A program made the translations under genes and the position numbers. Positions 51,324 through 60,607 of a stretch of DNA of 64,000 nt are shown piece by piece. The stretch is from SHZI01 sp964384525 (GTDB lineage: Bacteria; Pseudomonadota; Gammaproteobacteria; Steroidobacterales; GCA-2729495). Positions within the stretch are counted from its first letter, which is position 1. Each line of letters begins with the position of its first letter. Below the pieces are notes generated by a model. That model was not told the DNA's origin and did not search any database. It was given only the letters and a program-made list of their open reading frames with translations. Where the stretch lies: positions 18,996 through 82,995 of the forward strand of contig CAYLKO010000003.1 in NCBI GenBank assembly GCA_964384525.1. The letters are read 5' to 3'.

Positions 51324-51932
51324 GTGTCCCATCAACCCGTCGTGAAACTACCCGTCTCGCCGCAGGACGAGCAGCACGCCATCGAGACGATGACCGAGCG
51401 CTATCGCGACATCATCACGCTGCTTGGTGAGGATGTGGAGCGCGAAGGCCTCGTGAAGACCCCGGAACGGGCTGCCAAGGCAATGTATTTCCTGACCCGG
51501 GGTTACCGGCAGGACATTGGCGCCCTGATCAACCATGCGGTGTTCCACAGCGACACCGACGAGATGGTGATCGTCCGCAACATCGAGATGTACTCACTCT
51601 GCGAACACCACATGCTGCCCTTCATCGGCAGGTGCAACGTCGCCTACCTGCCGAATGGCAAGGTGCTGGGCCTGTCGAAGATTGCCCGCATCGTCGATTA
51701 CTTCGCACGCCGCCTGCAGATCCAGGAGGTGCTCACGAGGCAGATTGCCGAATGCGTCCATGACGCCATCGGTGGCAAGGGTGTTGGCGTCGTGGTCGAG
51801 GCACGGCACATGTGCATGATGATGCGCGGCGTCGAAAAGCAGAATTCCGTGATGACCACGTCCTGCATGCTGGGTGACTTCCGTACCCAGCCGCAGACGC
51901 GGAACGAGTTCCTGGGCCTGCTCGGGAACTGA
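51324..51932 (+). CDS. folE: GTP cyclohydrolase I
   Basis: This is a 202-residue FolE-type enzyme that converts GTP to 7,8-dihydroneopterin triphosphate. Its zinc site is intact: Cys93, His95-His96 region in SLCEHHMLPF and Cys164 in ARHMCMMM. SKIARIVDYFARRLQIQEVL and VMTTSCMLGDFRTQPQTRNE are conserved. It starts at GTG 51324 with AAGGAG 8 bp before, 17 bp after the NRPS 2 stop, so it is the last gene of the NRPS operon. QueD, which uses its product, is the first. Confidence 0.95.
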   Translation: MSHQPVVKLPVSPQDEQHAIETMTERYRDIITLLGEDVEREGLVKTPERAAKAMYFLTRGYRQDIGALINHAVFHSDTDEMVIVRNIEMYSLCEHHMLPFIGRCNVAYLPNGKVLGLSKIARIVDYFARRLQIQEVLTRQIAECVHDAIGGKGVGVVVEARHMCMMMRGVEKQNSVMTTSCMLGDFRTQPQTRNEFLGLLGN

Positions 51933-51943
51933 AACCCGCCTGA

Positions 51944-52969
51944 TCAGCCCCGGAGGCGGGCGATGATCGCCTGCGTGTAATCCGCCGTACCAGTGCTGCC
52001 ACCGAGGTCTTTGGTGCGCACCTGGTCGATGTTCAAGACGGCATCGATCGCCTTGCGCAAGCGCGTGGCCAGCTCCGGGCGCTGCACGTGGTCCAGCATC
52101 AGGGCCGCGGCCAGCAGCAGGGCGGTGGGATTGGCGAGGCCCTGGCCGGCGATATCCGGCGCCGAGCCATGCACGGCTTCGAAGATCGCCGCCTGCTCGC
52201 CGATGTTGCCGCCGGGCGCCGTGCCAAGGCCGCCGCCCAGGCCCGCCACCAGATCCGACAGGATGTCGCCGAAGAGATTGGTGGTGACCAGCGTGTCGAA
52301 CTGCCACGGATTCATCACGAGCTTCATCGCACAGGCATCGACGATGACATCGTCCATCTCGATCCGGCCGCGATAGTGGCTGGCGTGCAGCTCACGGGCG
52401 GTCTCCAGGAAAATGCCGGTGAGCACCTTCAGGATGTTGGCCTTGTGCACCACCGTGACCTTCCGGCGCCCATGCGCGATGGCATGGTCGAAGGCATATT
52501 TCAGGATGCGACGGCACCCCTGGCGGGTGTTCACGGCAGTCGCCATGCCGACGGCATGGGCATCCCCATCGATGGGAATGAAGTTTTCGAAGCCGGTGTA
52601 GAGCCCTTCGAGATTCTCCCGGATCAGCACGAGATCGATGTTCTCATAGCGGCCGCCCGGCACCAGCGTGCGCACCGGCCGCACGTTGGCGTACAGCCTG
52701 AACTCCTCGCGCAGGCGCACATTCACCGAGCGGTAACCGCCACCGATCGGGGTTTCCAGCGGGCCCTTCAGTGCAAGCCGTGTCCGGCGAATGCTCTCCA
52801 CCGTGGCCGGCGGCAGCGGATCGCCCACCGTGTTCAGCCCCGCCATGCCGGCACTGGCGCTCTCCCACTCGAAAGGGGCGCCGAGCGCTTCGAGTATCGC
52901 CACCGTGGCAGCCATGATTTCGGGGCCAATGCCGTCGCCGGCGATCAGGGTGGCGGGAATGCGGGTCAT
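51944..52969 (-). CDS. NAD-type isocitrate/isopropylmalate dehydrogenase family protein
   Basis: This is a 341-residue beta-decarboxylating dehydrogenase. The N-terminal ATLIAGDGIGPEIMAATVAI, RLALKGPLETPIGGGYRSVN, LRLYANVRP-like FRLYANVRPVRTLVPGGRYE and the catalytic region ENLEGLYTG, TNLFGDILSDL, and VHGSAPDIAGQGLANP indicate NAD-dependent isocitrate dehydrogenase of the bacterial/mitochondrial type. It converges on folE with 11 bp between stops. The role is central metabolism; it is unlikely to belong to the NRPS cluster. Confidence 0.85.
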   Translation of the reverse strand: MTRIPATLIAGDGIGPEIMAATVAILEALGAPFEWESASAGMAGLNTVGDPLPPATVESIRRTRLALKGPLETPIGGGYRSVNVRLREEFRLYANVRPVRTLVPGGRYENIDLVLIRENLEGLYTGFENFIPIDGDAHAVGMATAVNTRQGCRRILKYAFDHAIAHGRRKVTVVHKANILKVLTGIFLETARELHASHYRGRIEMDDVIVDACAMKLVMNPWQFDTLVTTNLFGDILSDLVAGLGGGLGTAPGGNIGEQAAIFEAVHGSAPDIAGQGLANPTALLLAAALMLDHVQRPELATRLRKAIDAVLNIDQVRTKDLGGSTGTADYTQAIIARLRG

Positions 52970-53165
52970 GGATGCAAGCCTTTAGTTTTTAATCAATGCG
53001 GATGAAGTGTATCCGGCAGATGGTACAGGTAAATCCGTATCGTCCGAACTCGACATCGGCCTGCCGTTGAGGCCATAGTGCATCCGCCGTCGCACGGCGC
53101 GACGGCCGGCCCTGGCGGCCGCAAAAACAACCAAGAACAACCGGGCACGTCACGCGGCAGTCGCG

Positions 53166-54146
53166 TTGGACAAGTACGACCGCATATTCCAGTTGCACCG
53201 GGCCCTGACCGGGCGACGCACGCCGGTCAGTGCCGAGGACCTGCAGACGCGGCTTGGGTGCTCGCGGGCCACGCTGTTCCGGATCATGGCCTTCCTGCGC
53301 GACCGGCTTGGCGCCCCCATCGAGCACGATGCGGACCGCGCCGGATACCTCTACGCACCAACGGCCGATGGTCGGCCCTACGAACTGCCCGGCCTGTGGT
53401 TCTCCGCAGCTGAGCTGCAGGCATTGGTGGCATTCCGCCAGCTCCTCGCGAACCTCGATGGCGGGCTGCTCGCCGAGCATCTGCGCCCGGCGGCGCAGCG
53501 CATCGAGCAGCTGCTCCGGCATCGGCGGCTTAGCCTCGACGAAGCGCCACGGCGCATCCGCCTGCTCGGCGGCCTGGGACGCGTGTCGGGCGCTGCCTTC
53601 GATGATGTCGCCGCCGCAGTCCTGCAGCGCCGACGGCTGCGCTTCAGCTACCACGGCCGGGTGCGGGGGGCTGCCACCCAACGCGACGTGTCTCCCCAGC
53701 GCCTCGCCCACTACCGCGACAACTGGTATCTGGACGCCTTCGACCACGGCCGCAAGGCGCTCCGCATATTCGCCATCGACCGCATCAGCAATCCCGAGCT
53801 CACGGGAGACGCCGCCCGGGACATGCCGGAGGCCGAGCTCGACGAGCACTACGCCAGCGCCTTCGGCATCTTTGCCGGCAAGGCCAACAAGGAGGCGCTC
53901 CTGCACTTCTCCGCAGAACGCGCCCGCTGGGTCGCCGACGAGCGCTGGCACCCGCAACAGGTCGGCCAATACCTCACCGACGGCCGCTACGAACTCCGCG
54001 TGCCCTACCGCGATTCCCGCGAGCTCGTCATGGAAATCCTGCGCCACGGCCCCGACGTGGAGGTGGTGGCGCCGGCCGCCTTGCGTGAGGAAGTGGCGGG
54101 ATCGCTCAAGGCCGCGCTCGGGTGTTACCAGACGGGGAGCACGTGA
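53166..54146 (+). CDS. WYL-domain transcriptional regulator of the CRISPR-Cas locus
   Basis: This is a 326-residue HTH-WYL protein starting at TTG 53166. The N-terminal winged helix includes VSAEDLQTRLGCSRATLFRI; the WYL region is RLAHYRDNWYLDAFDHGRKA and LRIFAIDRI; a WCX-like C-terminal domain includes EVVAPAALREEVAGSL. WYL proteins bind nucleic acid or nucleotides and regulate defence loci, commonly next to type I CRISPR-Cas. It lies 204 bp before cas3; a perfect palindrome (54160-54176) in that gap is a candidate binding site. Confidence 0.85.
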   Translation: MDKYDRIFQLHRALTGRRTPVSAEDLQTRLGCSRATLFRIMAFLRDRLGAPIEHDADRAGYLYAPTADGRPYELPGLWFSAAELQALVAFRQLLANLDGGLLAEHLRPAAQRIEQLLRHRRLSLDEAPRRIRLLGGLGRVSGAAFDDVAAAVLQRRRLRFSYHGRVRGAATQRDVSPQRLAHYRDNWYLDAFDHGRKALRIFAIDRISNPELTGDAARDMPEAELDEHYASAFGIFAGKANKEALLHFSAERARWVADERWHPQQVGQYLTDGRYELRVPYRDSRELVMEILRHGPDVEVVAPAALREEVAGSLKAALGCYQTGST

Positions 54147-54159
54147 TGGTCATCAAGGA

Positions 54160-54176
54160 GTCTCATGAAATGAGAC
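54160..54176. promoter_or_regulatory. Palindromic operator candidate upstream of cas3
   Basis: GTCTCAT-GAA-ATGAGAC, perfect 7-bp arms (54160-54166 and 54170-54176), lies 13 bp after the WYL stop codon. It suits a dimeric regulator. No operator function is proven. Confidence 0.5.
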
Positions 54177-54286
54177 GGGGGTGTGGAAACTATAGTGGCA
54201 CGGGCTGCGCCTTGCCCCGCGTCCGGCGAGTCCACATCGCCGGGCACCAATCCTCCAAGCGGTGGGGTGGGCGTGGTCCGTGTAAC

Positions 54287-54311
54287 TGTTCGGTTCGCTA
54301 AACCGTGAACA
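54287..54311. promoter_or_regulatory. Imperfect inverted repeat near the cas3 start
   Basis: CGGTT/AACCG around 5 bases, with outer TGTT/AACA offset by two bases, 40 bp before ATG 54351. It could be a second regulator site or a promoter element; weak. Confidence 0.25.
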
Positions 54312-54350
54312 TTTTGCTTCTTGCAGAACGAAGGTATAGGACGCGTCTCG

Positions 54351-57161
54351 ATGAGTAGCGAAGAGCGTGCACACAGTTTCACGTCATTTTTTAAGACGGC
54401 TACGTATGGCTTCAATCCTTATGAGTGGCAGAGTATGGTTGCTCTCGATGGTCTGCCAGACATACTTCCTGTTCCGACGGGACTCGGCAAGACGGAGGTC
54501 GCGCTTGCGTGGGCGTGGCGCCTGCTCGTCGATAAGAAGCTGGAGCCCCGGCACCTCGTGGTCTGCCTGCCGATGCGCAGCCTCGTGACCCAGACCGTGC
54601 AGCGGCTGCAGACCTACTTCGACGCGCTCAAGGCGAAGAAGCCCGAGATTGACGTCGCAGTTCACCAGCTTATGGGCGGCGCCATCGATGACGAGTGGGT
54701 GAGCCAGCCCGACAAGCCCTGGGTGCTCGTCGGCACGCAAGACCAGCTCCTGTCACGTGCGCTCAATCGCGGCTACTCGATGAGCCGCTTCGAGTGGCCG
54801 GTTCACTTCGGCCTGCTGAACAACGACTGCCGGTGGCTCATCGACGAGGTCCAGCTCATGGGGCCGGGACTTTGGACAACGTCGCAGCTCGACTGGATGC
54901 GGCGCAAGCGATTCCCGTCGTTGAAGCCGTGCCTGACGACGTGGATGAGCGCCACCGTCGGCACGTCGTTCCTGAGCACCACCGATCGAGTACGTGACGC
55001 GCTCAGCGAAGCGTCGCAGGGGCAAGTGGCATTCGAAGGCAAGCTCAAGAGCGCGCTCGATAGCGACAAAGGACTCCAGTGGTGGCGCGAGGCCAAGCGC
55101 CCTCTGGCGTGGTGGCAACCCGATACATCGGAGTCGAAGACAGGCGGCGGCAAGAAGCGAGGTGCAGCGAAGTCGGTCACCGCGACGGTCACACCCGATG
55201 CCATCGCCACCTCTGTGAGGGCGCAGCACGTGGCGGGCACGCTCTCGCTCGTCATCTGCAACACCGTCGACATGGCACGCGCAGTTTTCGGCGCGTTGTC
55301 ATCAATCGATCACAAGGTGCTCCTCACGTCGCGGTTTCGTCGTGAAGACCGCGCGCGACACGAACGGCGACTCATCGACTTCGATGCCGCGCGCAAGGCG
55401 GGCACGCTGCTGCCGGTGGATGATCCTGGCCTCATCTGTGTCAGCACGCAGGTGATCGAAGCGGGCGTCGACATCTCGGCACATCGCCTTTTCACCGAAC
55501 TCGCACCGTGGCCGTCGATGCTACAACGACTTGGGCGTCTTAACAGAAGGGGAGACGACCACGATGCTCGGGCCTGCGTCTGGGAGACGCCGAAGGAAGG
55601 TGGCAACAATAAGGTCGAGCGCATCGGCCCCTACGAAGCTGCGGATATCGAGCGCGCCAAGAAGCTCGTCGACGATTTCGCCCCTCTCTCTCAGAACAAG
55701 GCGTTCTCGGAGGCCATTGCCGGGCTGAACGCAGGCAAGCAGAAGGAAGTGACCGAGGCCTTGCAGCCCAAACCGAGCCCGCTGCCGCGCGCACTCGATG
55801 TCCACGGGCTCTTCACCACCGAGCGCGATGTTCACGGTGGCTTCACTGATGTCAGTGTCTTCGTACGCGGCACCGATCCCGACCTCGACGTGACGGTGTT
55901 CTGGCGCGATTGGGCGGGCGAGAGCCCCCCGCGAGGCGACGACCTCGACGGCCCGCTGCTGGAGCCTGCGAAGGAGGGCTGCCCTGTCTCCTTCGTTCGC
56001 GTTCAGAAGATGCTCGAGAGCAGCAAGACCAAGGCGTGGCAGTGGGACGACGAGGCCGATCGCTGGGAGCGCGTGAACCACTGGGACATCCGCCCCGGCA
56101 TGCTCGTCATGCTCAAGCGCGACGTTGGCGGTTACGACGCCGTCGAAGGTTGGACTGGTGACAGGTCGAACGTGCTCGCTGATGCGCCGCGCGCTGGTCG
56201 AGGCGCGACACTGCGGGATGATACGTGGACCGAGGCTGGGTACTGGTCGAAACTCGAAGACCACCTCAAGGACGCAAGAGGTGAGGCCGAGAAGCTATGT
56301 GCCGCGCTCTCGCTGACTGGCGACGCGCAGAAGGCCATCGTCGAAGCCTCGGGGCTCCATGATCTCGGCAAGGCGCATCCGCAGTGGCAAGCGGCGTTGC
56401 CCGATCGCTCGGGTATCCCCCACGCGTTGCTCGCCAAGAGTCCGCGTGTCGTCGCCGCCGATGTGGTAAGCGATGCAACTGCTGTCCGCACAGCGTTCTC
56501 GCAGCTTCGATCACAGGCCTATGCACTGCCGGATGAAGCACGCCGGCGCGGTCATGAAGACATCGTTCGCCTTCGGTGGGCCATCGACGACAGGCTCAGC
56601 GACGCCGAGATGAAGTCGCTACGCGCTGTCGCCGGTGTTCGCTGGGCAGGCCACCTCCAGTTCCGTCCCAAGCTTCGCCACGAGGTTGCCTCTGCCCTTG
56701 CGATGTGGCGGAAGTACAGAGACAGCGAGACGAAGCCGTATCCCGCGCTTGCGGTCTACTTGGCGGCCACGCACCACGGAAAGGTGCGCACCGTGATGCG
56801 CTCGACGACGGGCGAAGGCGATGACGTCTTCGGCGTGCGGAGCGAGCCGTGCTCGCTCGTCATCGGCGGCGATCAGTGGCCGCTCGACTTCTCAATCGCG
56901 AAGGACGGTGCCGAGGGACGATGGGAGGGTGACGGGTTCGTGTTGACCGGGTCCGGGTGGACGGGCCTCGTCGCCGATCTTCTTGGCCCGTGGCGGCCAG
57001 AAGAGAAGAGCGACGCCGGCGCTGTGCCGGAGGGCGAACCGAGGCATCTCGGTCCCTTCGCCCTCGCGTATCTCGAAGCGCTCGTCCGCATCGCGGACTG
57101 GCGCGCGAGCGCGCAGCCGAGCGCGAGCACAAGGCCGAGCGAGGTGCGCGATGGCTGCTGA
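54351..57161 (+). CDS. cas3: Cas3-type helicase-nuclease of type I-G (helicase then HD)
   Basis: This is a 936-residue Cas3 for type I-G (I-U) interference, unwinding and degrading target DNA. The helicase comes first: Walker A PTGLGKTE (42-49), DEVQ (165-168, in place of DEAH), MSATVG, and the QRLGRLNRRG motif VI, then a C-terminal HD domain with HDLGKAHPQWQ (His670, Asp671) and more HD residues beyond. This helicase-HD order is typical of I-G rather than I-E. ATG 54351 is preferred to TTG 54321. The stop overlaps cas8 by 11 bp. Confidence 0.92.
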   Translation: MSSEERAHSFTSFFKTATYGFNPYEWQSMVALDGLPDILPVPTGLGKTEVALAWAWRLLVDKKLEPRHLVVCLPMRSLVTQTVQRLQTYFDALKAKKPEIDVAVHQLMGGAIDDEWVSQPDKPWVLVGTQDQLLSRALNRGYSMSRFEWPVHFGLLNNDCRWLIDEVQLMGPGLWTTSQLDWMRRKRFPSLKPCLTTWMSATVGTSFLSTTDRVRDALSEASQGQVAFEGKLKSALDSDKGLQWWREAKRPLAWWQPDTSESKTGGGKKRGAAKSVTATVTPDAIATSVRAQHVAGTLSLVICNTVDMARAVFGALSSIDHKVLLTSRFRREDRARHERRLIDFDAARKAGTLLPVDDPGLICVSTQVIEAGVDISAHRLFTELAPWPSMLQRLGRLNRRGDDHDARACVWETPKEGGNNKVERIGPYEAADIERAKKLVDDFAPLSQNKAFSEAIAGLNAGKQKEVTEALQPKPSPLPRALDVHGLFTTERDVHGGFTDVSVFVRGTDPDLDVTVFWRDWAGESPPRGDDLDGPLLEPAKEGCPVSFVRVQKMLESSKTKAWQWDDEADRWERVNHWDIRPGMLVMLKRDVGGYDAVEGWTGDRSNVLADAPRAGRGATLRDDTWTEAGYWSKLEDHLKDARGEAEKLCAALSLTGDAQKAIVEASGLHDLGKAHPQWQAALPDRSGIPHALLAKSPRVVAADVVSDATAVRTAFSQLRSQAYALPDEARRRGHEDIVRLRWAIDDRLSDAEMKSLRAVAGVRWAGHLQFRPKLRHEVASALAMWRKYRDSETKPYPALAVYLAATHHGKVRTVMRSTTGEGDDVFGVRSEPCSLVIGGDQWPLDFSIAKDGAEGRWEGDGFVLTGSGWTGLVADLLGPWRPEEKSDAGAVPEGEPRHLGPFALAYLEALVRIADWRASAQPSASTRPSEVRDGC

Positions 57162-59469
57162 ACTTCGGCTTACGGTGCTGGCGCTGCCCGGTCTGTCGCC
57201 CGACAGCCTCGGCAACTACCTCGTGTCGCTCGGCCTCTTGCGGGTGCTGTCTCGAAGGTGGCCGAGCACGCGCATCGCGTGGCGAGACGAGGTGCTGCAG
57301 GTGGTCGGTGGCCCCCCGACGCTCGATGAACTGCTCGACGAGCTGGTGCGGATCGCAAATACGCAGGTCGACTCGGAGGTCAGCAAGCGCGAATGGACCC
57401 AGTACGACAAGGCGTGGTCTGGCGCGCAGAAGAAGGGCACGAAGGCCAAATCGGGCGCACCGCTCGCCCTCTGGCAAGCAGAGGTCCAGGAGGCCCAGCT
57501 TCCGCTCTTCGCTGCCCACGCAGTGCCCCACGCTCGCGTGAGCTTCAACCCGCTCCTTGGTAGTGGCGGCAACGCGGGGAAGAGGGACTTCTCGAAGGGA
57601 TGGGCGGCTGCTGCAAACGCACTCGCGACCATGCAAAAGCAGGCTGACGAGCAGTACCAAGCGGCGATCACGAAGGCGAAGGAGGACTGCGAGAAGGCCC
57701 AGACAAAGGCGGGCACCAAGAAAATGGAAGCCGCTCGCCAGAAAGCAGTCGCTGCAGCAAACGGAAAGTACCAAGCCGCGATCACAGCGGCCGAGGACGT
57801 ACGGCGTGCGGTGGTCGAGCCGCAAGACGATCTTCGTTGCCTATTGCTCGGATTGCCCACCCAACGGGAACCATCGGGCTTCAACGGCGGGTCTTGGTTC
57901 AGCGATGCAACGAAACTCTACAACAGCGGTCAGTCACCTGCGCGTGAGGGACAAATTTCTCCGTGGGCGATGGTTCTTGCCTGCGAAGGGCTGGTCTTCC
58001 TCGCGGGCGGCGCGTCTCGACGCCTCGGGGCTCGATCAGCGCGCGCCGTCGGCTCCTTCCCGTTCATCACTCAGCCCATCGCTGCGAGCGCTGAGAAGGA
58101 AGCAGACCGACTTCGTGGCGAGATTTGGACGCCTCTGTGGAACCGACCGATGTCGCTGGCCGAGGCGAGTACGCTGTTCGTGCGAGGCCGCGCTGAGATT
58201 CATGGACGTGGAGCGCTCACGCCCGCCGCATTCGCGACGGCCATCCGTAAGCGCGGTGTGGACGCTGGGGTCAGCGAGTTCCGCCGCTACACCCTGGGAC
58301 GAACGACGAGTTCGAACACGTTCGAGCCCCGACTGGAGGCTCGCTTCTCACTTGAGATCGGGACTGACGCACGCCCGGCCACATTTTCGATACTTGGACG
58401 CGTCACGGCACTGATCGAGCAGCGAGGCTTTCCGCGAGACGGCAAGCGCTTCGTGGGACTTCGTGGGCCCATCGAGTCAGCACTCCTCGATGTCGCTTCT
58501 GAGCCGCACCACTCCGAAGCGGGCATCGTGCTGCTAGACGCGATCGTCAGCGCGCTCGATCGCATCGACCGCAACCGGAGCTTCCGCGAGGGCAAGATCC
58601 GCTGGGAGCCGCTGCCGCTCGAGTGGCTGCCTTCGTTGTTCGCTGATGAACATCCCGGCGTCGAGGCACGGCTCGCTCTTGCCCTCGTGTCCGCCTTTCC
58701 CGAAACGCTGCCGTTCTGCTCCTTCCGCTTTGGCGTGGAGTGGGCCCGCGAGCAGAACGGCAAGTACGAGTACGACTGGGCAACTCAGCCGAGACGGTTC
58801 GAACATTCCAAGGTCGCTCCAGCGCGTTGGGTGTGGGGGCCGGGAGAGCTCGCGCGTGTTCTCAGCGCGGCTCTGTCGCGTAGGCTCCTTGAAGAAGCAA
58901 AGCTCGACGCGACCCACACCAAACGCCCCCGAGGCCGTGCGCCCCTTCCAGCGATGACGTCGCAGGTTCGACATTGGCTTGCCGGTGATCTTGATGAGTC
59001 ACTGTTCTCCGCTTGGCTATCGAGACTCGCGCTCTTCGACTGGAGAAGGGTTCCCCAAGAGGTTCGCGCGCTCCTCCTAAGGGAGGACGGCGCGCCCCTA
59101 GCCAACGGTGAGGTGACCCTTCTGGGACTCGTGTGGCCGCTCGTCGACCAGCGCGCCTTGATCATTCGAGAGCTATCGTCGAATGACCTGCTCTCCGAGA
59201 AGACTGGCGCGCGCACCACGGAGGCCGCACGCTCGCTCATCACGCTGATCCGCGCCGGCAACCTCGACGCCGCGCTGAGGCTCGCGCGCAGTCGCTACGC
59301 AATGGCCGGTGCGCGACTCGCGACGTTCGACGTGTCATTCGCCACGCGAGACCCGGACCGCCTCGCGGCGGCCTTGCTGTTCACCATCTCGGATCGCGAT
59401 CGAGCGGTCCTGTTCGAACGCTGGCTTCGTCCTCGACGCCGGCCACAAAGAGGAGAAGCACGTGTCTGA
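57151..59469 (+). CDS. csx17: Csx17/Cas8u2 large subunit of type I-G Cascade
   Basis: This is a 772-residue Csx17-family protein, the large subunit (Cas8-like) of type I-G. It begins MAAELRLTVLALPGLSPDSL and then LGNYLVSLGLLRVLSRRWPS; ATG 57151 is set by the overlap with cas3. A lysine/alanine-rich helix (residues about 166-217) contains two YQAAIT units 37 residues apart in coiled-coil sequence, unusual for the family. The C-terminal half has VRHWLAGDLDESLFSAWLSR and ARYAMAG-like RSRYAMAGARLATFDVSF. It overlaps csb1 by 8 bp. Confidence 0.85.
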   Translation: MAAELRLTVLALPGLSPDSLGNYLVSLGLLRVLSRRWPSTRIAWRDEVLQVVGGPPTLDELLDELVRIANTQVDSEVSKREWTQYDKAWSGAQKKGTKAKSGAPLALWQAEVQEAQLPLFAAHAVPHARVSFNPLLGSGGNAGKRDFSKGWAAAANALATMQKQADEQYQAAITKAKEDCEKAQTKAGTKKMEAARQKAVAAANGKYQAAITAAEDVRRAVVEPQDDLRCLLLGLPTQREPSGFNGGSWFSDATKLYNSGQSPAREGQISPWAMVLACEGLVFLAGGASRRLGARSARAVGSFPFITQPIAASAEKEADRLRGEIWTPLWNRPMSLAEASTLFVRGRAEIHGRGALTPAAFATAIRKRGVDAGVSEFRRYTLGRTTSSNTFEPRLEARFSLEIGTDARPATFSILGRVTALIEQRGFPRDGKRFVGLRGPIESALLDVASEPHHSEAGIVLLDAIVSALDRIDRNRSFREGKIRWEPLPLEWLPSLFADEHPGVEARLALALVSAFPETLPFCSFRFGVEWAREQNGKYEYDWATQPRRFEHSKVAPARWVWGPGELARVLSAALSRRLLEEAKLDATHTKRPRGRAPLPAMTSQVRHWLAGDLDESLFSAWLSRLALFDWRRVPQEVRALLLREDGAPLANGEVTLLGLVWPLVDQRALIIRELSSNDLLSEKTGARTTEAARSLITLIRAGNLDAALRLARSRYAMAGARLATFDVSFATRDPDRLAAALLFTISDRDRAVLFERWLRPRRRPQRGEARV

Positions 59470-60607
59470 AGCAGAGAAGACGAGTCCACCGAAGAAGCTC
59501 ACGCCCGCCAGCGTTCTGAATGGCGAGTCGCCGCTCGTCCTGACCGCGATGCTCGAGCCGATCGCCGGCGACCGATTCCAGCCCGCCGGGTTTCCCGAGA
59601 TCGGCCACGTCATCTACAAGGCGCCACGCAAGGACGGTGGCGCCGAAAACATCTGCATCGTCGACAGCGCGGCGAGCATGGCCAATCACCTGGAGATGGT
59701 GTGCCAGCGTGGTGCGCACGACCTTGACCTCGTCGAAGAACTCGACGGAATGCCCTATCTCCGCTGTGTGACGAACACGGCGGAGGGCAAGGAGCCGACG
59801 AAGAACCGCGAGGTCGTCGTCACAAGTCTCACCGAGGGCCATCGCATCGCATCCTCCTACTTCATCGAAGGCACCGTCCTAAACGGGGATGCCAAGGCGT
59901 TGAAGAAGGACAAGAACGGAAAGGACGAGCCGCACACGTTCGGGCGTGACCTCATTGACAAGTTCGGCATCGTCCTACCTGACGGCAAGAAGGCCCACCC
60001 ACCGGCTAGTCAGTGGTGGAACGTCTTCAAGACGATCTTCGAGTTCGATCCGAACTCGCTCGTTCACGGCGTTCTATTCCCGCAATGGCAGATCAAGATT
60101 CCGCGCGTCCTAACGGCACACATCGAGGCCTTCGGTGCTGGCCGCGTCGATCGCTCTGGTGTGAAGTTCGACCGCCTCGGCAAGACGACCTCGGGCCAGC
60201 CGATCTTCGCAGTGGATGACGCGACCGCCGAGTCGATCCGCGCAACGTTCGTTCTCGACGTTAGCCTCATCCGCTCGTTCGGACGCAAGAAGGGCGAGGA
60301 CACGGTCGGCCTCTCGGAGAAGCAGCAGGAGTTCCTCGTCGCGCTCGCGCTGTGGAAGATCCAGAAGCTCCTGGCGTCGCCCTTCCGTTTCCGGTCCGGC
60401 TGCCACCTCCGTTGCACAACACTCAAGAGCTACGAGCAGGACGTGGAGCTTGAGGTCAACATCGCGCAGTCGATCAAGGATGCTAACCTTGACAAGCTGT
60501 CCGTCACCGACGTGTTCTGGCCGCGAGAGGAGCTGTATCGAGAGGGCCAGGCTGATACGGTCAAGGACGCCGAGGAAGACGAAGCCTCGGAAGAGGCCGA
60601 GGGATGA
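59462..60607 (+). CDS. csb1: Csb1 (Cas7-type backbone) of type I-G
   Basis: This is a 381-residue GSU0053/Csb1-family RAMP protein, the backbone of the type I-G effector. It starts at GTG 59462 with GAGGAG upstream. It has VLTAMLEPIAGDRFQPAGFP, ICIVDSAASMANHLE, SLTEGHRIASSYFIEGTVL, LVHGVLFPQW, and FRFRSGCHLRCTTLKSYEQD; the C-terminus is acidic (EEDEASEEAEG). It overlaps csb2 by 4 bp (ATGA). Confidence 0.9.
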   Translation: MSEAEKTSPPKKLTPASVLNGESPLVLTAMLEPIAGDRFQPAGFPEIGHVIYKAPRKDGGAENICIVDSAASMANHLEMVCQRGAHDLDLVEELDGMPYLRCVTNTAEGKEPTKNREVVVTSLTEGHRIASSYFIEGTVLNGDAKALKKDKNGKDEPHTFGRDLIDKFGIVLPDGKKAHPPASQWWNVFKTIFEFDPNSLVHGVLFPQWQIKIPRVLTAHIEAFGAGRVDRSGVKFDRLGKTTSGQPIFAVDDATAESIRATFVLDVSLIRSFGRKKGEDTVGLSEKQQEFLVALALWKIQKLLASPFRFRSGCHLRCTTLKSYEQDVELEVNIAQSIKDANLDKLSVTDVFWPREELYREGQADTVKDAEEDEASEEAEG

